Source: Vagococcus entomophilus (GTDB lineage Bacteria; Bacillota; Bacilli; Lactobacillales; Vagococcaceae). Taken from it: DNA of 64,000 bases. The notes beneath the pieces are model-generated. The model had not been told where the DNA came from, searched no databases, and saw only the letters and a list, made by a program, of their open reading frames with translations. Location of the stretch: contig NZ_NGJZ01000001.1 in assembly GCF_003987595.1 (NCBI RefSeq), positions 620,001 through 684,000 of the forward strand. Direction: 5' to 3'. This document shows positions 53,145-62,217 of the stretch, in pieces (position 1 is the stretch's first letter; every line of letters begins with the position of its first letter). The translations under genes were made by a program, and so were the position numbers.

Positions 53145-54767
53145 ATGAAAAGAAAAGACGTTTGGCTGATGGGAGTACTACTAGTAGGAATCTTGTTCAT
53201 AGGTGGTTGCTCAACAACAACCAAAAAAAATGATTCCTCCACTAGTAAAACAACCAAAACGCAATTAGTTGTGACAACGGGGTCAGAAATTTCTTCTATG
53301 GATACTTCTGGTACCACCGATTTGGTTAGTTATACGGCCATGAATAACGTTTTTGAAGGGTTATTTACACTCGATAAAAATGGAAAAACCGCACTCGGTG
53401 TAGCAGCAAGTCAGCCTAAGGTCAGCTCAGATGGAAAGATTTATACATTTAAGTTAAATACAAGAGCCAAATGGTCAAATGGAACGCCTGTGACTGCGCA
53501 AGATTTTGTCTTTGCTTGGCAAAAGTTGATCAATCCCTCAACTGCTAGTAGTGCAAGCTATATGTTTACAATGTTTAAAAATGCAGAACAAATTATTAAC
53601 GGGAAACTACCTGTTGAAGAGTTAGGGGTTGTCGCAGTTGATGACCATACGTTAAAAGTCGAATTGGAAACTCCGACACCGTATCTAGTCAACTTGTTAA
53701 CACTTCCTTGTTTTGCGCCACAAAATAAAGCATATGTTACCTCACAAAAAGATCAATATGGGAATGATCAGAGTCATTTGATCTATAATGGACCATTTGT
53801 CCTTTCAAATTGGAAACAAGGAGATACAACCTGGACTTATAAGAAAAATCCAGCTTATTGGGATAAAAAGAATGTCAAACTTTCTTCAGTCAAGGTGAAT
53901 GTGTTAAAAGATTCTTCGACTGAGATGAATCTATATGAAAGCGAACAAATTGACTATGCCTCTTTGTCTGGTGATTTTATTAGTCAATATCAATCCGACA
54001 AAAATTACCATAGTGTAAATGAGGCTGCATCTATTTATATCCCCATAAATCAAACAGTTAAAGGACTTGATAATGTTCATATCAGAAAGGCAATGTCCTA
54101 TATAATCAATAAAGAAGCCTACGTAAAAAACGTTATGAAAAACAGCGCCAAAGCCCTCACAGGGTATGTTCCAGCGAATATGGCAGCAAACCCTAAAACA
54201 GGAGAAGACTTCCGTAAAGAGTCGGGGAAACTTTCTTATTACGACAAAAAGCAAGCGTTGAGTGAATGGAAACAAGGTCTAAAAGAAGCGGGTCTTACTT
54301 CTCTTGAGCTCAATCTTTCGGTAAAAGATTCTGAAGAAACCAAAAAACTAGCTGAGTTCCTGCAATCAGAGCTACAAAACTTACCCGGTATGAAAGTAAC
54401 TATTAGTACTCTGCCACTGAAAAGTTTATTGGAAAGTATTTCAAGTAAGAACTATCAGATTGCTGTAAGTAGTTGGTATGCAGATTTTACGGATCCAATC
54501 AACTTTTTGGAACGTCTCGATGGGAAATTTACGTATCAAAATGAAACGGTGAATCAATTATTAACAGCCTCTAAAACCACAGATGTCTTGGACAAGGACA
54601 AACGTTGGCAAGACTTGATCAAAGCAGAACAAATTGCTATTGGACAAGATATGGCGCTGATTCCACTTTACCAACCTGCTCGTACTTATTTATTGCGCCC
54701 CTATGTCAAAGATCTGGTGATCCCAGTATTTGGTCCAGACAGTTACAAATATGTGAGTTTAAACTAA
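53145..54767 (+). CDS. Oligopeptide ABC transporter substrate-binding lipoprotein (OppA-like)
   Basis: A 540-residue lipoprotein of the SBP_bac_5 family that captures peptides, or pheromones, for an Opp permease. The signal peptide ends in the lipobox LFIGGC, followed by a Thr/Ser/Lys spacer, then the family marks TAMNNVFEGLFTLDKNG, NTRAKWSNGTPVTAQDFVFAW and IRKAMSYIINKEAYV. The ATG at 53145 has AAGGGG upstream; the frame from 53088 has no proper start. No permease genes lie nearby, so it is an orphan receptor, as is common in enterococci. Confidence 0.93.
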   Translation: MKRKDVWLMGVLLVGILFIGGCSTTTKKNDSSTSKTTKTQLVVTTGSEISSMDTSGTTDLVSYTAMNNVFEGLFTLDKNGKTALGVAASQPKVSSDGKIYTFKLNTRAKWSNGTPVTAQDFVFAWQKLINPSTASSASYMFTMFKNAEQIINGKLPVEELGVVAVDDHTLKVELETPTPYLVNLLTLPCFAPQNKAYVTSQKDQYGNDQSHLIYNGPFVLSNWKQGDTTWTYKKNPAYWDKKNVKLSSVKVNVLKDSSTEMNLYESEQIDYASLSGDFISQYQSDKNYHSVNEAASIYIPINQTVKGLDNVHIRKAMSYIINKEAYVKNVMKNSAKALTGYVPANMAANPKTGEDFRKESGKLSYYDKKQALSEWKQGLKEAGLTSLELNLSVKDSEETKKLAEFLQSELQNLPGMKVTISTLPLKSLLESISSKNYQIAVSSWYADFTDPINFLERLDGKFTYQNETVNQLLTASKTTDVLDKDKRWQDLIKAEQIAIGQDMALIPLYQPARTYLLRPYVKDLVIPVFGPDSYKYVSLN

Positions 54768-54790
54768 ATGAATTAGTTTGCAGACAAAAG

Positions 54791-54826
54791 AAAAAACAGC
54801 TAGAGCCTCTTTCTAGCTGTTTTTCT
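54791..54826. terminator. Bidirectional terminator between oppA-like and lepB genes
   Basis: AAAAACAGCTAGA / TTTCTAGCTGTTTTT, shared by the convergent genes. Confidence 0.85.
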
Positions 54827-54847
54827 TTGCTTAAGTTTTCTGGATAA

Positions 54848-55390
54848 TTAATCAATAGTGCCGAATTTGCTGATTGGCCAAATGCTAAAGCGAACATCCC
54901 CTAAAATTTTTGATTCAGAGATAAATCCGATGTAGCGGCTATCTTTGGAGATTTGACGGTTGTCCCCCAAAACAAAGAGCTGGCCCTCGGGTACTTTTGT
55001 CACATTTAATTTGTTCTCTAAAGTGAAATCATCGGTTAATTTTGCTCCGTTAGCTAATTTAGCTTTATACTCATTTAAATAAGGTTCGCTATATTTTTTC
55101 CCATTGATGTACAGCGTGTCATCTTTATATTCAATCGTATCTCCTGGAAGACCAATTACTCGCTTGATATAGTCTCTCCCTGCTTCATCTGGTGCAGGAA
55201 ATGTGACAATATCAAATCGTTTAATTTTAACATTTTTTAATGCGATTACTCGTTCGCCGTCTACAAGAGTTGGTTTCATAGAATCTCCTGAAACAACTAC
55301 CGGTGAAAAAACAAATGCTCTAAGCCCCCACAAAACGGCGATAAGTCCAACAAACCATATTACATTTTTTATTAGTTCTTTTTGTTTCAA
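54848..55390 (-). CDS. lepB: Signal peptidase I
   Basis: Type I signal peptidase that removes Sec signal peptides at the outer face of the membrane. The 180-residue protein has one N-terminal membrane helix (about 8-28), the catalytic Ser in SGDSMKPTLVDGE, the catalytic Lys in GRDYIKRVIGLPGD and the FVLGDNRQISKDSRYIGFI box. Single N-terminal anchor and short length are typical of Gram-positive SipS-type enzymes. Monocistronic. Confidence 0.95.
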   Translation of the reverse strand: MKQKELIKNVIWFVGLIAVLWGLRAFVFSPVVVSGDSMKPTLVDGERVIALKNVKIKRFDIVTFPAPDEAGRDYIKRVIGLPGDTIEYKDDTLYINGKKYSEPYLNEYKAKLANGAKLTDDFTLENKLNVTKVPEGQLFVLGDNRQISKDSRYIGFISESKILGDVRFSIWPISKFGTID

Positions 55391-55485
55391 TCTGTTTCCT
55401 CCTAAAATAATGCCTACATCAATATTCTAGCACAAAATAGACAAAAAACGAAAAAATCCTCTTAATCTAACGATATTTTTATTTT

Positions 55486-57630
55486 TTATTTTAAAAAATT
55501 TAACTTTTCATTCTTCTGCCAGCTATAATTTGCTGGATACTGGACAGATGATATCTTAGGCTGAAGAGAAATGGTCAAGAAGAAATGACTGGTAGAGGTA
55601 AAGTCAAGTTTGGCAACTTTGTCTTTTTGGATGAAAGGTTGATTATCTGAAAATGATTTGGTGGAAATCCGCATTTCCTTGAAAATGTAATATTCTGGAA
55701 TAATTGTTTCGACTCTTAGATTTTGTCTTCCTTTTTTTAGAAAAAGTGTATAAACGCTCCCTTGACTAGAAGGGTGGGACAGATAGGATGGAAAAGAAAA
55801 TGAGTAATGCTCAGAAATGGTCGAAAGAGTAAAATTTGTTCCGACCAGATTAGCAAAAGCATAGCCATTTTTAGGTAAAGCTAAATCTTGATGAGGATTT
55901 TCAATCGTTTGACGAAGAGAAATCGAGATTTTTTTCTTATAAAAATAGGTAATGTTATGATGTGCGGCAATCTTATTCAGGGTAACACTCGTATTTTCAT
56001 TAGCTACAATACTTGGTTGGTTATCTATTTGATATCCCGTAATTTGGTAGTTAGAAATGGTTGGGACTCTCTCTTTGTATGAGCCATTTCTAATAATTTC
56101 TCGTGTAGTATCATTTTTGATCGTTCTCCCCTCTTGATCCAAGTACTTTTCGGTAATCTGAAAAGAGTTGAGAATTTCTTTTAATTGGACATGCTTAACC
56201 GTACTGATATTGTGTGCTCTGTCGACTGCTACTACGTGTAACCATTTATTTTCATCTTTTAGACCATTTATACCGGAAATTTCAATTATTCGAGAGTCCT
56301 CGGGTTCAACTTTTTTTGTGAGGTTGGTTACCTCACCGTACTCATTTTTTTTGACAATTGGCATAGTAGACTCTTTTTCATCCCACATATAGATATATCC
56401 TTGGATGTCACTGATGATCTCTTCGGAAACAATATCGGATTTTAACTTTCCTTGGTTTTTAGTACTTGCTTCTACGTACCATTGGTAATTTTTCCCTTTA
56501 TCTTTAGCGTTCATTTCAAGCGTGAGATTGGCTAAGTTTCCGCTTTTCACTTTAACAGTGGGACTTTCAGGAGACGTAGTATCTTTTACCGTGTAGTCAC
56601 TTGCTTCACTATCTAAAGTGACCTGCGCCAAATTGTAAAGTGTATTAGCCAAGATTTTACGCTCATCGACAGTAGAGGCGCCGTTACTATGTCCGGTTTG
56701 AATCATGCCGAGATTATCTTTGGTAATTAAATAGTGATTATTGGTTCCATATTGATTTTGAACGATAAAACCAGTAGAATTTTCTGATACAGTTTTAAAC
56801 GGTGGCAAAAATTCCATCCATCTAACGGCTGTTGAAGATAACTGTGCGCCAGAATGGGCTAGTGGGATAGTTAGTTGTTGATCATTGCTTAGTTCAAAAG
56901 GATATTTTACTAAATAGCCATTATTGATAATCTTAACTTTTGTACTTCCCAACCTAAGTTCTTTATTAAATGGATTATTCGTTCCGGTATTGTATACATA
57001 AATACCTAATTTCGCAGCAAAATTTTTGAAATTCGCCTTATTTGATGTCACAGTATCATGCCCAAATAAAACTCCTCGACCACTGGTGATGTAGTGAGTG
57101 AGACTGTTTACACTATTACTCGTTAAATCTAGTCCGTTGTTCGAGTCCCATGAGCCGAACATGATAACATCATATTGAAAATTTCCTTGACTATCTTTGA
57201 GGTAAGCATCAGGGTTCCGATTGAAATTACTCAATGCAATAGGTGTTACCTGAATGAGATTTTGATTTTGATTATCTTTTAATCCCAGAGCATCCATCCA
57301 ACTTTTTAGTGTATTGGATCTGGCAGTATTTGGATAGACATTTAAGACACGAATGGCTTTTCCATAGTTTGTAGACTTTGCAGCCCAATTTTTTCCGTCT
57401 TCAGATTGATAAAGAGTATAGCCGCCACTTGAAAGATTGCTGATTTTTTCCCAATTCAATCTAGCGTAGTTTTTCTTTACCGAATAATCCCACGAATTTT
57501 CAGCAGTCAATCGAAACTGTCCAGATGATACAACGATTGAGGCATCTGCTTTTTTAAAGAATAAAATTGAAAAAAACAAACAAGTTAATAAAACTAAAAA
57601 CAATCGTTTATTGAAATTTTGTTTAAACAT
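55486..57630 (-). CDS. Large secreted DUF5057/MucBP-like surface protein
   Basis: A 714-residue exported protein. The signal peptide is at residues 1-31 (FLVLLTCLFFSILFFKKADA). A fibronectin-like start (YARLNWEKISNLSSGGYTLYQ) is followed by a DUF5057-like region (about 85-350; RVLNVYPNTARSNTLKSWMDAL, VIMFGSWDSNNGLDL, SGRGVLFGHDTV). A MucBP-like repeat lies near 490-570 (YLDQEGRTIKNDTTREI, VTLNKIAAHHNITYFYKKK). There is no LPXTG or terminal membrane anchor, so attachment to the cell is unclear. The function is unknown; adhesion is inferred from MucBP. It is convergent with nothing and has its own leader. Confidence 0.75.
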   Translation of the reverse strand: MFKQNFNKRLFLVLLTCLFFSILFFKKADASIVVSSGQFRLTAENSWDYSVKKNYARLNWEKISNLSSGGYTLYQSEDGKNWAAKSTNYGKAIRVLNVYPNTARSNTLKSWMDALGLKDNQNQNLIQVTPIALSNFNRNPDAYLKDSQGNFQYDVIMFGSWDSNNGLDLTSNSVNSLTHYITSGRGVLFGHDTVTSNKANFKNFAAKLGIYVYNTGTNNPFNKELRLGSTKVKIINNGYLVKYPFELSNDQQLTIPLAHSGAQLSSTAVRWMEFLPPFKTVSENSTGFIVQNQYGTNNHYLITKDNLGMIQTGHSNGASTVDERKILANTLYNLAQVTLDSEASDYTVKDTTSPESPTVKVKSGNLANLTLEMNAKDKGKNYQWYVEASTKNQGKLKSDIVSEEIISDIQGYIYMWDEKESTMPIVKKNEYGEVTNLTKKVEPEDSRIIEISGINGLKDENKWLHVVAVDRAHNISTVKHVQLKEILNSFQITEKYLDQEGRTIKNDTTREIIRNGSYKERVPTISNYQITGYQIDNQPSIVANENTSVTLNKIAAHHNITYFYKKKISISLRQTIENPHQDLALPKNGYAFANLVGTNFTLSTISEHYSFSFPSYLSHPSSQGSVYTLFLKKGRQNLRVETIIPEYYIFKEMRISTKSFSDNQPFIQKDKVAKLDFTSTSHFFLTISLQPKISSVQYPANYSWQKNEKLNFLK

Positions 57631-57691
57631 AGTTTACACCCTCTTCCACATATTAAACTCATTTTATAATAAACGGATGATTTTATCAATA

Positions 57692-57735
57692 AAAAACTGA
57701 GAACTCATTTGAGAACTCAGCTTTTATTTATTATA
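57692..57735 (-). terminator. Terminator region at the end of tkt
   Basis: CTGAG and CTCAG outer arms with an inner CTC/GAG pair lie just beyond the tkt stop; on the minus strand the hairpin is followed only by a weak T run. Confidence 0.4.
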
Positions 57736-59725
57736 ACTGATTAAATGTTGCAACTACGTTTTCGACAGTAAAACCATAATTTTCAATAACGGTTGAGCCT
57801 GGAGCACTTGCCCCAAAAGTATCTATCCCGATTATAGCGCCATCTAATCCTACGTAGCGTTCCCAACCAAATGTTGCCCCCATTTCAATGGCAACTCTTT
57901 TTCTAATAGCACTTGGTAAGACACTCTCTTTGTAAGCAGCATCTTGGGCTTCAAAAAGATTCATACTAGGCATAGAAACCACAGAAACATCGATATTTGC
58001 TTGGGCTAGTTGTTTTTGAGCTTCAATCGCTAATGCAACTTCTGAACCTGTTGCAATCAAAATTCCTTCTGGTTGCGTTCCATGTTGTGGGGAAAGGACG
58101 TATGCTCCTTTTTCTACTTGCGTTGAAGCAAGTTCTTTTGTTTGAGGTAAAACAGGTAAATTCTGTCTAGTTAGTACAAGCACTGTTGGGTGATCTTTTG
58201 ACTTTACAGCAAGTTTCCATGCAGCCACTACTTCGTTTCCATCAGCAGGACGAAGCACAGAAACATTTGGAATACCTCTCAAGCTAGATAGTTGTTCCAC
58301 AGGTTCATGTGTGGGGCCATCTTCTCCAACTGCAATTGAATCATGCGTGAGGACGTAAGTAACAGGTGCTTTTTGGATTGCAGCCAATCTTAGAGCAGCC
58401 CGGAAGTAATCCACAAAGACAAAGAATGTCCCACCATAGACCTTCGTTCCTCCATGTAAAGCAATCCCGTTCATCGCAGCCGCCATTCCAAATTCACGTA
58501 CACCAAACCAAATATTGCGCCCGGCATAACTTTCTGGCTGAAAGTCCTCTTCTTGAGCCACCATTGTGTTATTTGAAGAAGAAAGATCTGCGGAGCCACC
58601 CCAAAATGAAGGAATTGATTTTGATAACGCTTGAATGGTTTCCTTACTGGTGATTCTGCTAGCACTACTTTCGCCTTCATTATAGACGGGTAAATTTTTG
58701 CTCCAGTCTTTTGGCAATTCTTCTTTGAATGACTCTGTAAATTGTTGGGCTAAGTCAGGATACTGTTTGCTGTAAGCTGCAAACAATGTGTTCCATTTTT
58801 CTTCTGCTTGAGCTCCTTTATCTTGAATTTCTTTTTTGAAGCGTTGCGCCACTTCTTCAGGAACTGTAAAGTCAGGATATTTCCAGGCATAGGCTCTTTT
58901 AGCGATTTCTACCCCTTCAGAACCAAGTGGTGCTCCGTGGACTTTATTAGTCCCTTCATTAGGTGCACCAAAGCCAATCACAGTTTTGACTTCAATAAGA
59001 GTCGGTTGAGTGGTATTGGCTTTTGCTTGCTCAATTGCTTGAGAAATTTCTTCAAGATTATTGCCATCTTTTACCAAAATGTGTTGCCAACCTGAGGCAA
59101 TAAAACGTGCACCAACATTTTCATTGAATGATTTATCTAATGGACCATCAAGAGAGATATCGTTTGAATCATATAAGACCACTAACTTGTTTAATTTTAA
59201 ATGCCCCGCTAGACTAATGGCTTCTTGAGAAATTCCTTCCATCAAATCCCCATCTCCACAAAGAGCATAGGTGTAGTGATCGACAATTTCAAAGTCAGGC
59301 TTGTTATATGTTGCACCTAGGTGGGCTTCTGCCATTGCAAAACCAACACTCATTGCAATTCCTTGTCCGAGTGGTCCTGTAGTTGCTTCAACCCCGTCTG
59401 TATGGTGAACCTCTGGATGACCAGGCGTCTTACTTTCCCACTGACGGAAAGCTTTTAAGTCTTCTATTCCAACTTTGTATCCAGCTAAATGGAGCAAGCT
59501 ATATAGCATAGCCGAACCGTGTCCAGCAGACAAAATAAAGCGATCTCTGTCCACCCAATTTCTAGATGTTGTTGGGTTAATTTTTAGATGTTTTGTCCAA
59601 AGTGCGTATGCCATTGGCGCTGCACCAAGAGGTAATCCGGGATGTCCAGAATTTGCTTTTTGGACTGCATCTAAGCTAAGCGTGCGGATAGTATTTACTG
59701 CTAGTTGGTCTGTTTTATCAAACAA
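57731..59725 (-). CDS. tkt: Transketolase
   Basis: Thiamine diphosphate enzyme of the pentose phosphate pathway moving two-carbon units between sugars. The 664-residue protein has SAGHGSAMLYSLLHL, the ThDP motif CGDGDLMEGISQEAISLAGH, GVREFGMAAAMNGIALHGG, THDSIAVGEDGPTHEPVEQL and a C-terminal domain with GATFGWERYVG. Full family length and all motifs. It is monocistronic, with AAAAGGGAGG before the ATG. Confidence 0.97.
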   Translation of the reverse strand: MFDKTDQLAVNTIRTLSLDAVQKANSGHPGLPLGAAPMAYALWTKHLKINPTTSRNWVDRDRFILSAGHGSAMLYSLLHLAGYKVGIEDLKAFRQWESKTPGHPEVHHTDGVEATTGPLGQGIAMSVGFAMAEAHLGATYNKPDFEIVDHYTYALCGDGDLMEGISQEAISLAGHLKLNKLVVLYDSNDISLDGPLDKSFNENVGARFIASGWQHILVKDGNNLEEISQAIEQAKANTTQPTLIEVKTVIGFGAPNEGTNKVHGAPLGSEGVEIAKRAYAWKYPDFTVPEEVAQRFKKEIQDKGAQAEEKWNTLFAAYSKQYPDLAQQFTESFKEELPKDWSKNLPVYNEGESSASRITSKETIQALSKSIPSFWGGSADLSSSNNTMVAQEEDFQPESYAGRNIWFGVREFGMAAAMNGIALHGGTKVYGGTFFVFVDYFRAALRLAAIQKAPVTYVLTHDSIAVGEDGPTHEPVEQLSSLRGIPNVSVLRPADGNEVVAAWKLAVKSKDHPTVLVLTRQNLPVLPQTKELASTQVEKGAYVLSPQHGTQPEGILIATGSEVALAIEAQKQLAQANIDVSVVSMPSMNLFEAQDAAYKESVLPSAIRKRVAIEMGATFGWERYVGLDGAIIGIDTFGASAPGSTVIENYGFTVENVVATFNQL

Positions 59726-59830
59726 AATAATCGTCCTCCCTTTTAGGTAATTTTTACCTTAATTATATTTTACTTGTAATAGGTTACAATTGCAACCGTT
59801 TTAATCGAGAATTCAACTCATCTTAAAAGA

Positions 59831-60073
59831 TTATTTACGTCCATGTAACCCTTTTTCTTTTTGAATCTGTTTTAATTTTTCTGGTGTAACATCTTTTCCC
59901 TCAGGATCAACAATTTTGGCTCCCTCAATATGATTACGCATGCCTCTTCTAAATTCTGACAGATATTCTGCTCGCAACTCTTTTTGTTCTTTTTGTTCAG
60001 ATAAGGTTAGACTCTCTTCCTTTGATTTTTTGGATAATTCGTTAATGCGAGCAATTTTTTCTTTAGATAACAT
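59831..60073 (-). CDS. DUF896 (YnzC-like) small protein
   Basis: An 80-residue highly charged helical protein: [43 protein letters not shown] and the C-terminal [19 protein letters not shown], the DUF896 family. In B. subtilis ynzC lies in the SOS operon yneA-yneB-ynzC divergent from lexA. Here the same gene is divergent from lexA without yneA or yneB. GCTGGAGG before the ATG at 60073 decides the start; a longer frame to 60127 runs through the promoter. Its cellular role is unknown. Confidence 0.9.
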   Translation of the reverse strand: MLSKEKIARINELSKKSKEESLTLSEQKEQKELRAEYLSEFRRGMRNHIEGAKIVDPEGKDVTPEKLKQIQKEKGLHGRK

Positions 60074-60139
60074 AATTGTCCTCCAGCTTTTTCTTTTTAT
60101 AGTAGCGTATCTTTCTATTTTTTTCAACTAAATAAAATG

Positions 60140-60179
60140 CGAACATTTGTTTGAATTCGCTTCATTTGTATGGTACAAT
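60140..60179 (+). promoter_or_regulatory. LexA box and promoter of lexA
   Basis: CGAACATTTGTTTG (60140-60153) matches the Gram-positive LexA box CGAACATATGTTCG at 12 of 14 positions. It overlaps the -35 TTGAAT (60151-60156), which is followed by 17 bases and TACAAT (60174-60179). Autorepression of lexA is expected, and the box is also close enough to affect the divergent DUF896 gene. Confidence 0.8.
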
Positions 60180-60212
60180 TTCGTTAATAGAGAAATTGTG
60201 AGGTGCAAAGTG

Positions 60213-60833
60213 ATGGTCAAACCGCAAGAATCCAGACAAATAGAAGTTTTAAGATATATTCATGAAGAAGTAGAAAAAAGAGGCTATCCGCCCACTGTTA
60301 GAGAAATTGGCTTAGCTGTTAACCTTTCTTCTACATCTACTGTTCATGGGCATTTATCTCGTTTAGAGAAAAAAGGCCTTATTCAAAGAGATCCGACAAA
60401 ACCAAGAGCAATCGAGCTTACCGCACAAGGGTTAGAACTAATTGGAGTCAAATCTGAACTCATCCCGATGCTTGGGACTGTAACGGCTGGTGAGCCTATT
60501 TTAGCAGTGGAAGAAGCTTCCGATTTTTTTCCATTGCCACCGCATTTAAAATATGAAGAAAACTCTTTATTTATGCTGACAATCCGTGGTGAAAGTATGA
60601 TTAATGCCGGAATTTTAGACGGAGATTACGTGATTGTGAGGAAGCAGTCTAGTGCTTCTAATGGAGAGATTGTGATTGCGATGACCGATGAGGATGAAGC
60701 AACTTGTAAACGTTTCTTTAAAGAAAACAACCGCATTCGCTTGCAGCCAGAAAACGATACGATGGAACCGATCATTTTGACTTCTGTTTCGATTTTAGGT
60801 AAAGTTGTTGGGCTTTATCGTAGTCATCTATAA
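60213..60833 (+). CDS. lexA: LexA repressor
   Basis: SOS repressor with self-cleaving C-terminal domain, 206 residues. The winged helix reads [33 protein letters not shown]. The cleavage site is Ala-Gly in [10 protein letters not shown], the catalytic Ser is in [14 protein letters not shown] and the Lys in SNGEIVIAM with nearby VIVRKQ. The ATG at 60213 follows AGGTGCAAAGTG; the frame to 60147 crosses the promoter. A LexA box overlaps its own -35. Divergent from DUF896. Confidence 0.96.
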   Translation: MVKPQESRQIEVLRYIHEEVEKRGYPPTVREIGLAVNLSSTSTVHGHLSRLEKKGLIQRDPTKPRAIELTAQGLELIGVKSELIPMLGTVTAGEPILAVEEASDFFPLPPHLKYEENSLFMLTIRGESMINAGILDGDYVIVRKQSSASNGEIVIAMTDEDEATCKRFFKENNRIRLQPENDTMEPIILTSVSILGKVVGLYRSHL

Positions 60834-60839
60834 ACTTAG

Positions 60840-60887
60840 AAAAAATGAAATCACTCTCTTGTGATAAGAGGATGATTTCATTTTTTA
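60840..60887. terminator. Bidirectional terminator between lexA and the aminotransferase gene
   Basis: AAAAATGAAATCA and TGATTTCATTTTTT arms with an inner stem, between convergent genes. Confidence 0.8.
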
Positions 60888-62066
60888 TTGTGCTGGATGT
60901 GCTTTCATGTAGTTGCTAAGGCGTTCCATGGCTTTTTCTAAGTTTTCCATACTAGCAGCATAGCTAACACGAACGTATCCTTCCGCTTCTGGTCCAAAAG
61001 CAATTCCAGGTATTAGAGCCAATGCTTGTTTTTGAGCTAAATCGACACAAAATTCCATTGAATTTTGATTAAAGCCTTTTGGAATTTTTCCAAATATATA
61101 AAATGCCCCATTTGGACGAGCAATTGAAAAGCCTAGGTCGTTCATTTTTTGATAAACATAGTCGCGCCTTATTTGATATTCAGCTCTCATCTCAAGACCA
61201 TCATCTATCCCTTGTGTCAAAGCTTTCACTGCTGCTTTTTGTGAAACAGTTGAGGCTGCAGTGACCAAATATTGGTGAACTTTCATTAGTTCTTTAATGA
61301 ACGCCTCATTTGATAAAATAAAGCCTAATCTCCAGCCAGTCATCGCGTGTGATTTGGATAAGCCATTAATCAAAATGGTTTGTTCAGGAATAAATTCTGC
61401 AATTGAGACATGGTCTCCACCGTAAGTTAGTTCACTATATATTTCATCGCTTATCACAAAAATGTCATATTTTTTCAAACTTTCAGCAATTTTCTGGACT
61501 TCTTCCCTCGTATAAGTGACACCCGTTGGATTACTTGGATAATTCAAGATAATCGCTTTTACCTCGTCCCCATGCTCTACCATTGCTTGATCAATCATTT
61601 CTGGTGTTAGCACAAAATCATTTTTTGATGTATCAATATATATTGGTTTGGCATTTGCCAAAGTAATGATGGGTTCATAACCTGGATAAATCGGAGCAGG
61701 CATCAAAACTTTATCCCCTGCCTCTAAAATAGACAATAACGAAGCGGAGATTGCCTCTGTTGCCCCAATTGTAACTAGAATTTCACTTTCGGGTTTGTAA
61801 TGTAAGCCATATTTTTTTGCGAAAAATTCACTAGCAGCTACCCGAACATCCATTAATCCTGACATCCCGCTATAGTGCGAATAATTTTCCTCAATGGCCT
61901 GAATACCAGCTTGTTTTACATGTTCAGGGGTATTAAAATCTGGTTCTCCTAGGGTTAATTTGATAATGCCATCAATATTTGTAACTTGCTCATCAAACTT
62001 CCGAATAAGTGAGACAGAAATTTGATCGACTTGGCGATTGAACTTTTGTGAAAGCGTATGTTTCAT
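60885..62066 (-). CDS. PLP-dependent class I/II aminotransferase (PatA-like)
   Basis: A 393-residue aminotransferase of fold type I: LTLGEPDFNTPEHV, YSHYSGMSGLMDVR, the NYPSNPTGVTY motif, SDEIYSELTYGGD and the PLP-lysine motif LINGLSKSHAMTGWRLG. It is similar in layout to AspB at 23920 but belongs to the aminotransferase A group that accepts aromatic, aspartate or N-acetyl-diaminopimelate substrates. AAGGAGGGG precedes the ATG at 62066. It is divergent from a second aminotransferase gene. Substrate uncertain. Confidence 0.88.
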   Translation of the reverse strand: MKHTLSQKFNRQVDQISVSLIRKFDEQVTNIDGIIKLTLGEPDFNTPEHVKQAGIQAIEENYSHYSGMSGLMDVRVAASEFFAKKYGLHYKPESEILVTIGATEAISASLLSILEAGDKVLMPAPIYPGYEPIITLANAKPIYIDTSKNDFVLTPEMIDQAMVEHGDEVKAIILNYPSNPTGVTYTREEVQKIAESLKKYDIFVISDEIYSELTYGGDHVSIAEFIPEQTILINGLSKSHAMTGWRLGFILSNEAFIKELMKVHQYLVTAASTVSQKAAVKALTQGIDDGLEMRAEYQIRRDYVYQKMNDLGFSIARPNGAFYIFGKIPKGFNQNSMEFCVDLAQKQALALIPGIAFGPEAEGYVRVSYAASMENLEKAMERLSNYMKAHPAQ

Positions 62067-62158
62067 ATACTTCCCCTCCTTGATGATTTCTATATTAGCA
62101 TAAAAATTGTTCATTGCTCCATCTTTTTGGGAAATAATTAAAAATATTTTGTAAATTC

Positions 62159-62187
62159 TTGTTATTTTCTGAAAATTTATTTATAGT
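62159..62187 (+). promoter_or_regulatory. Promoter of the HisC-like aminotransferase gene
   Basis: TTGTTA, a 17-base spacer and TATAGT end 30 bases before the preferred start. Confidence 0.6.
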
Positions 62188-62217
62188 AAGAGTATTCATA
62201 TTTGAGGAGTGATGCAA

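Noticed and set aside
58366-58653. A 95-codon plus-strand frame inside tkt
   Set aside because: It is antisense to conserved transketolase motifs and has no ribosome binding site.
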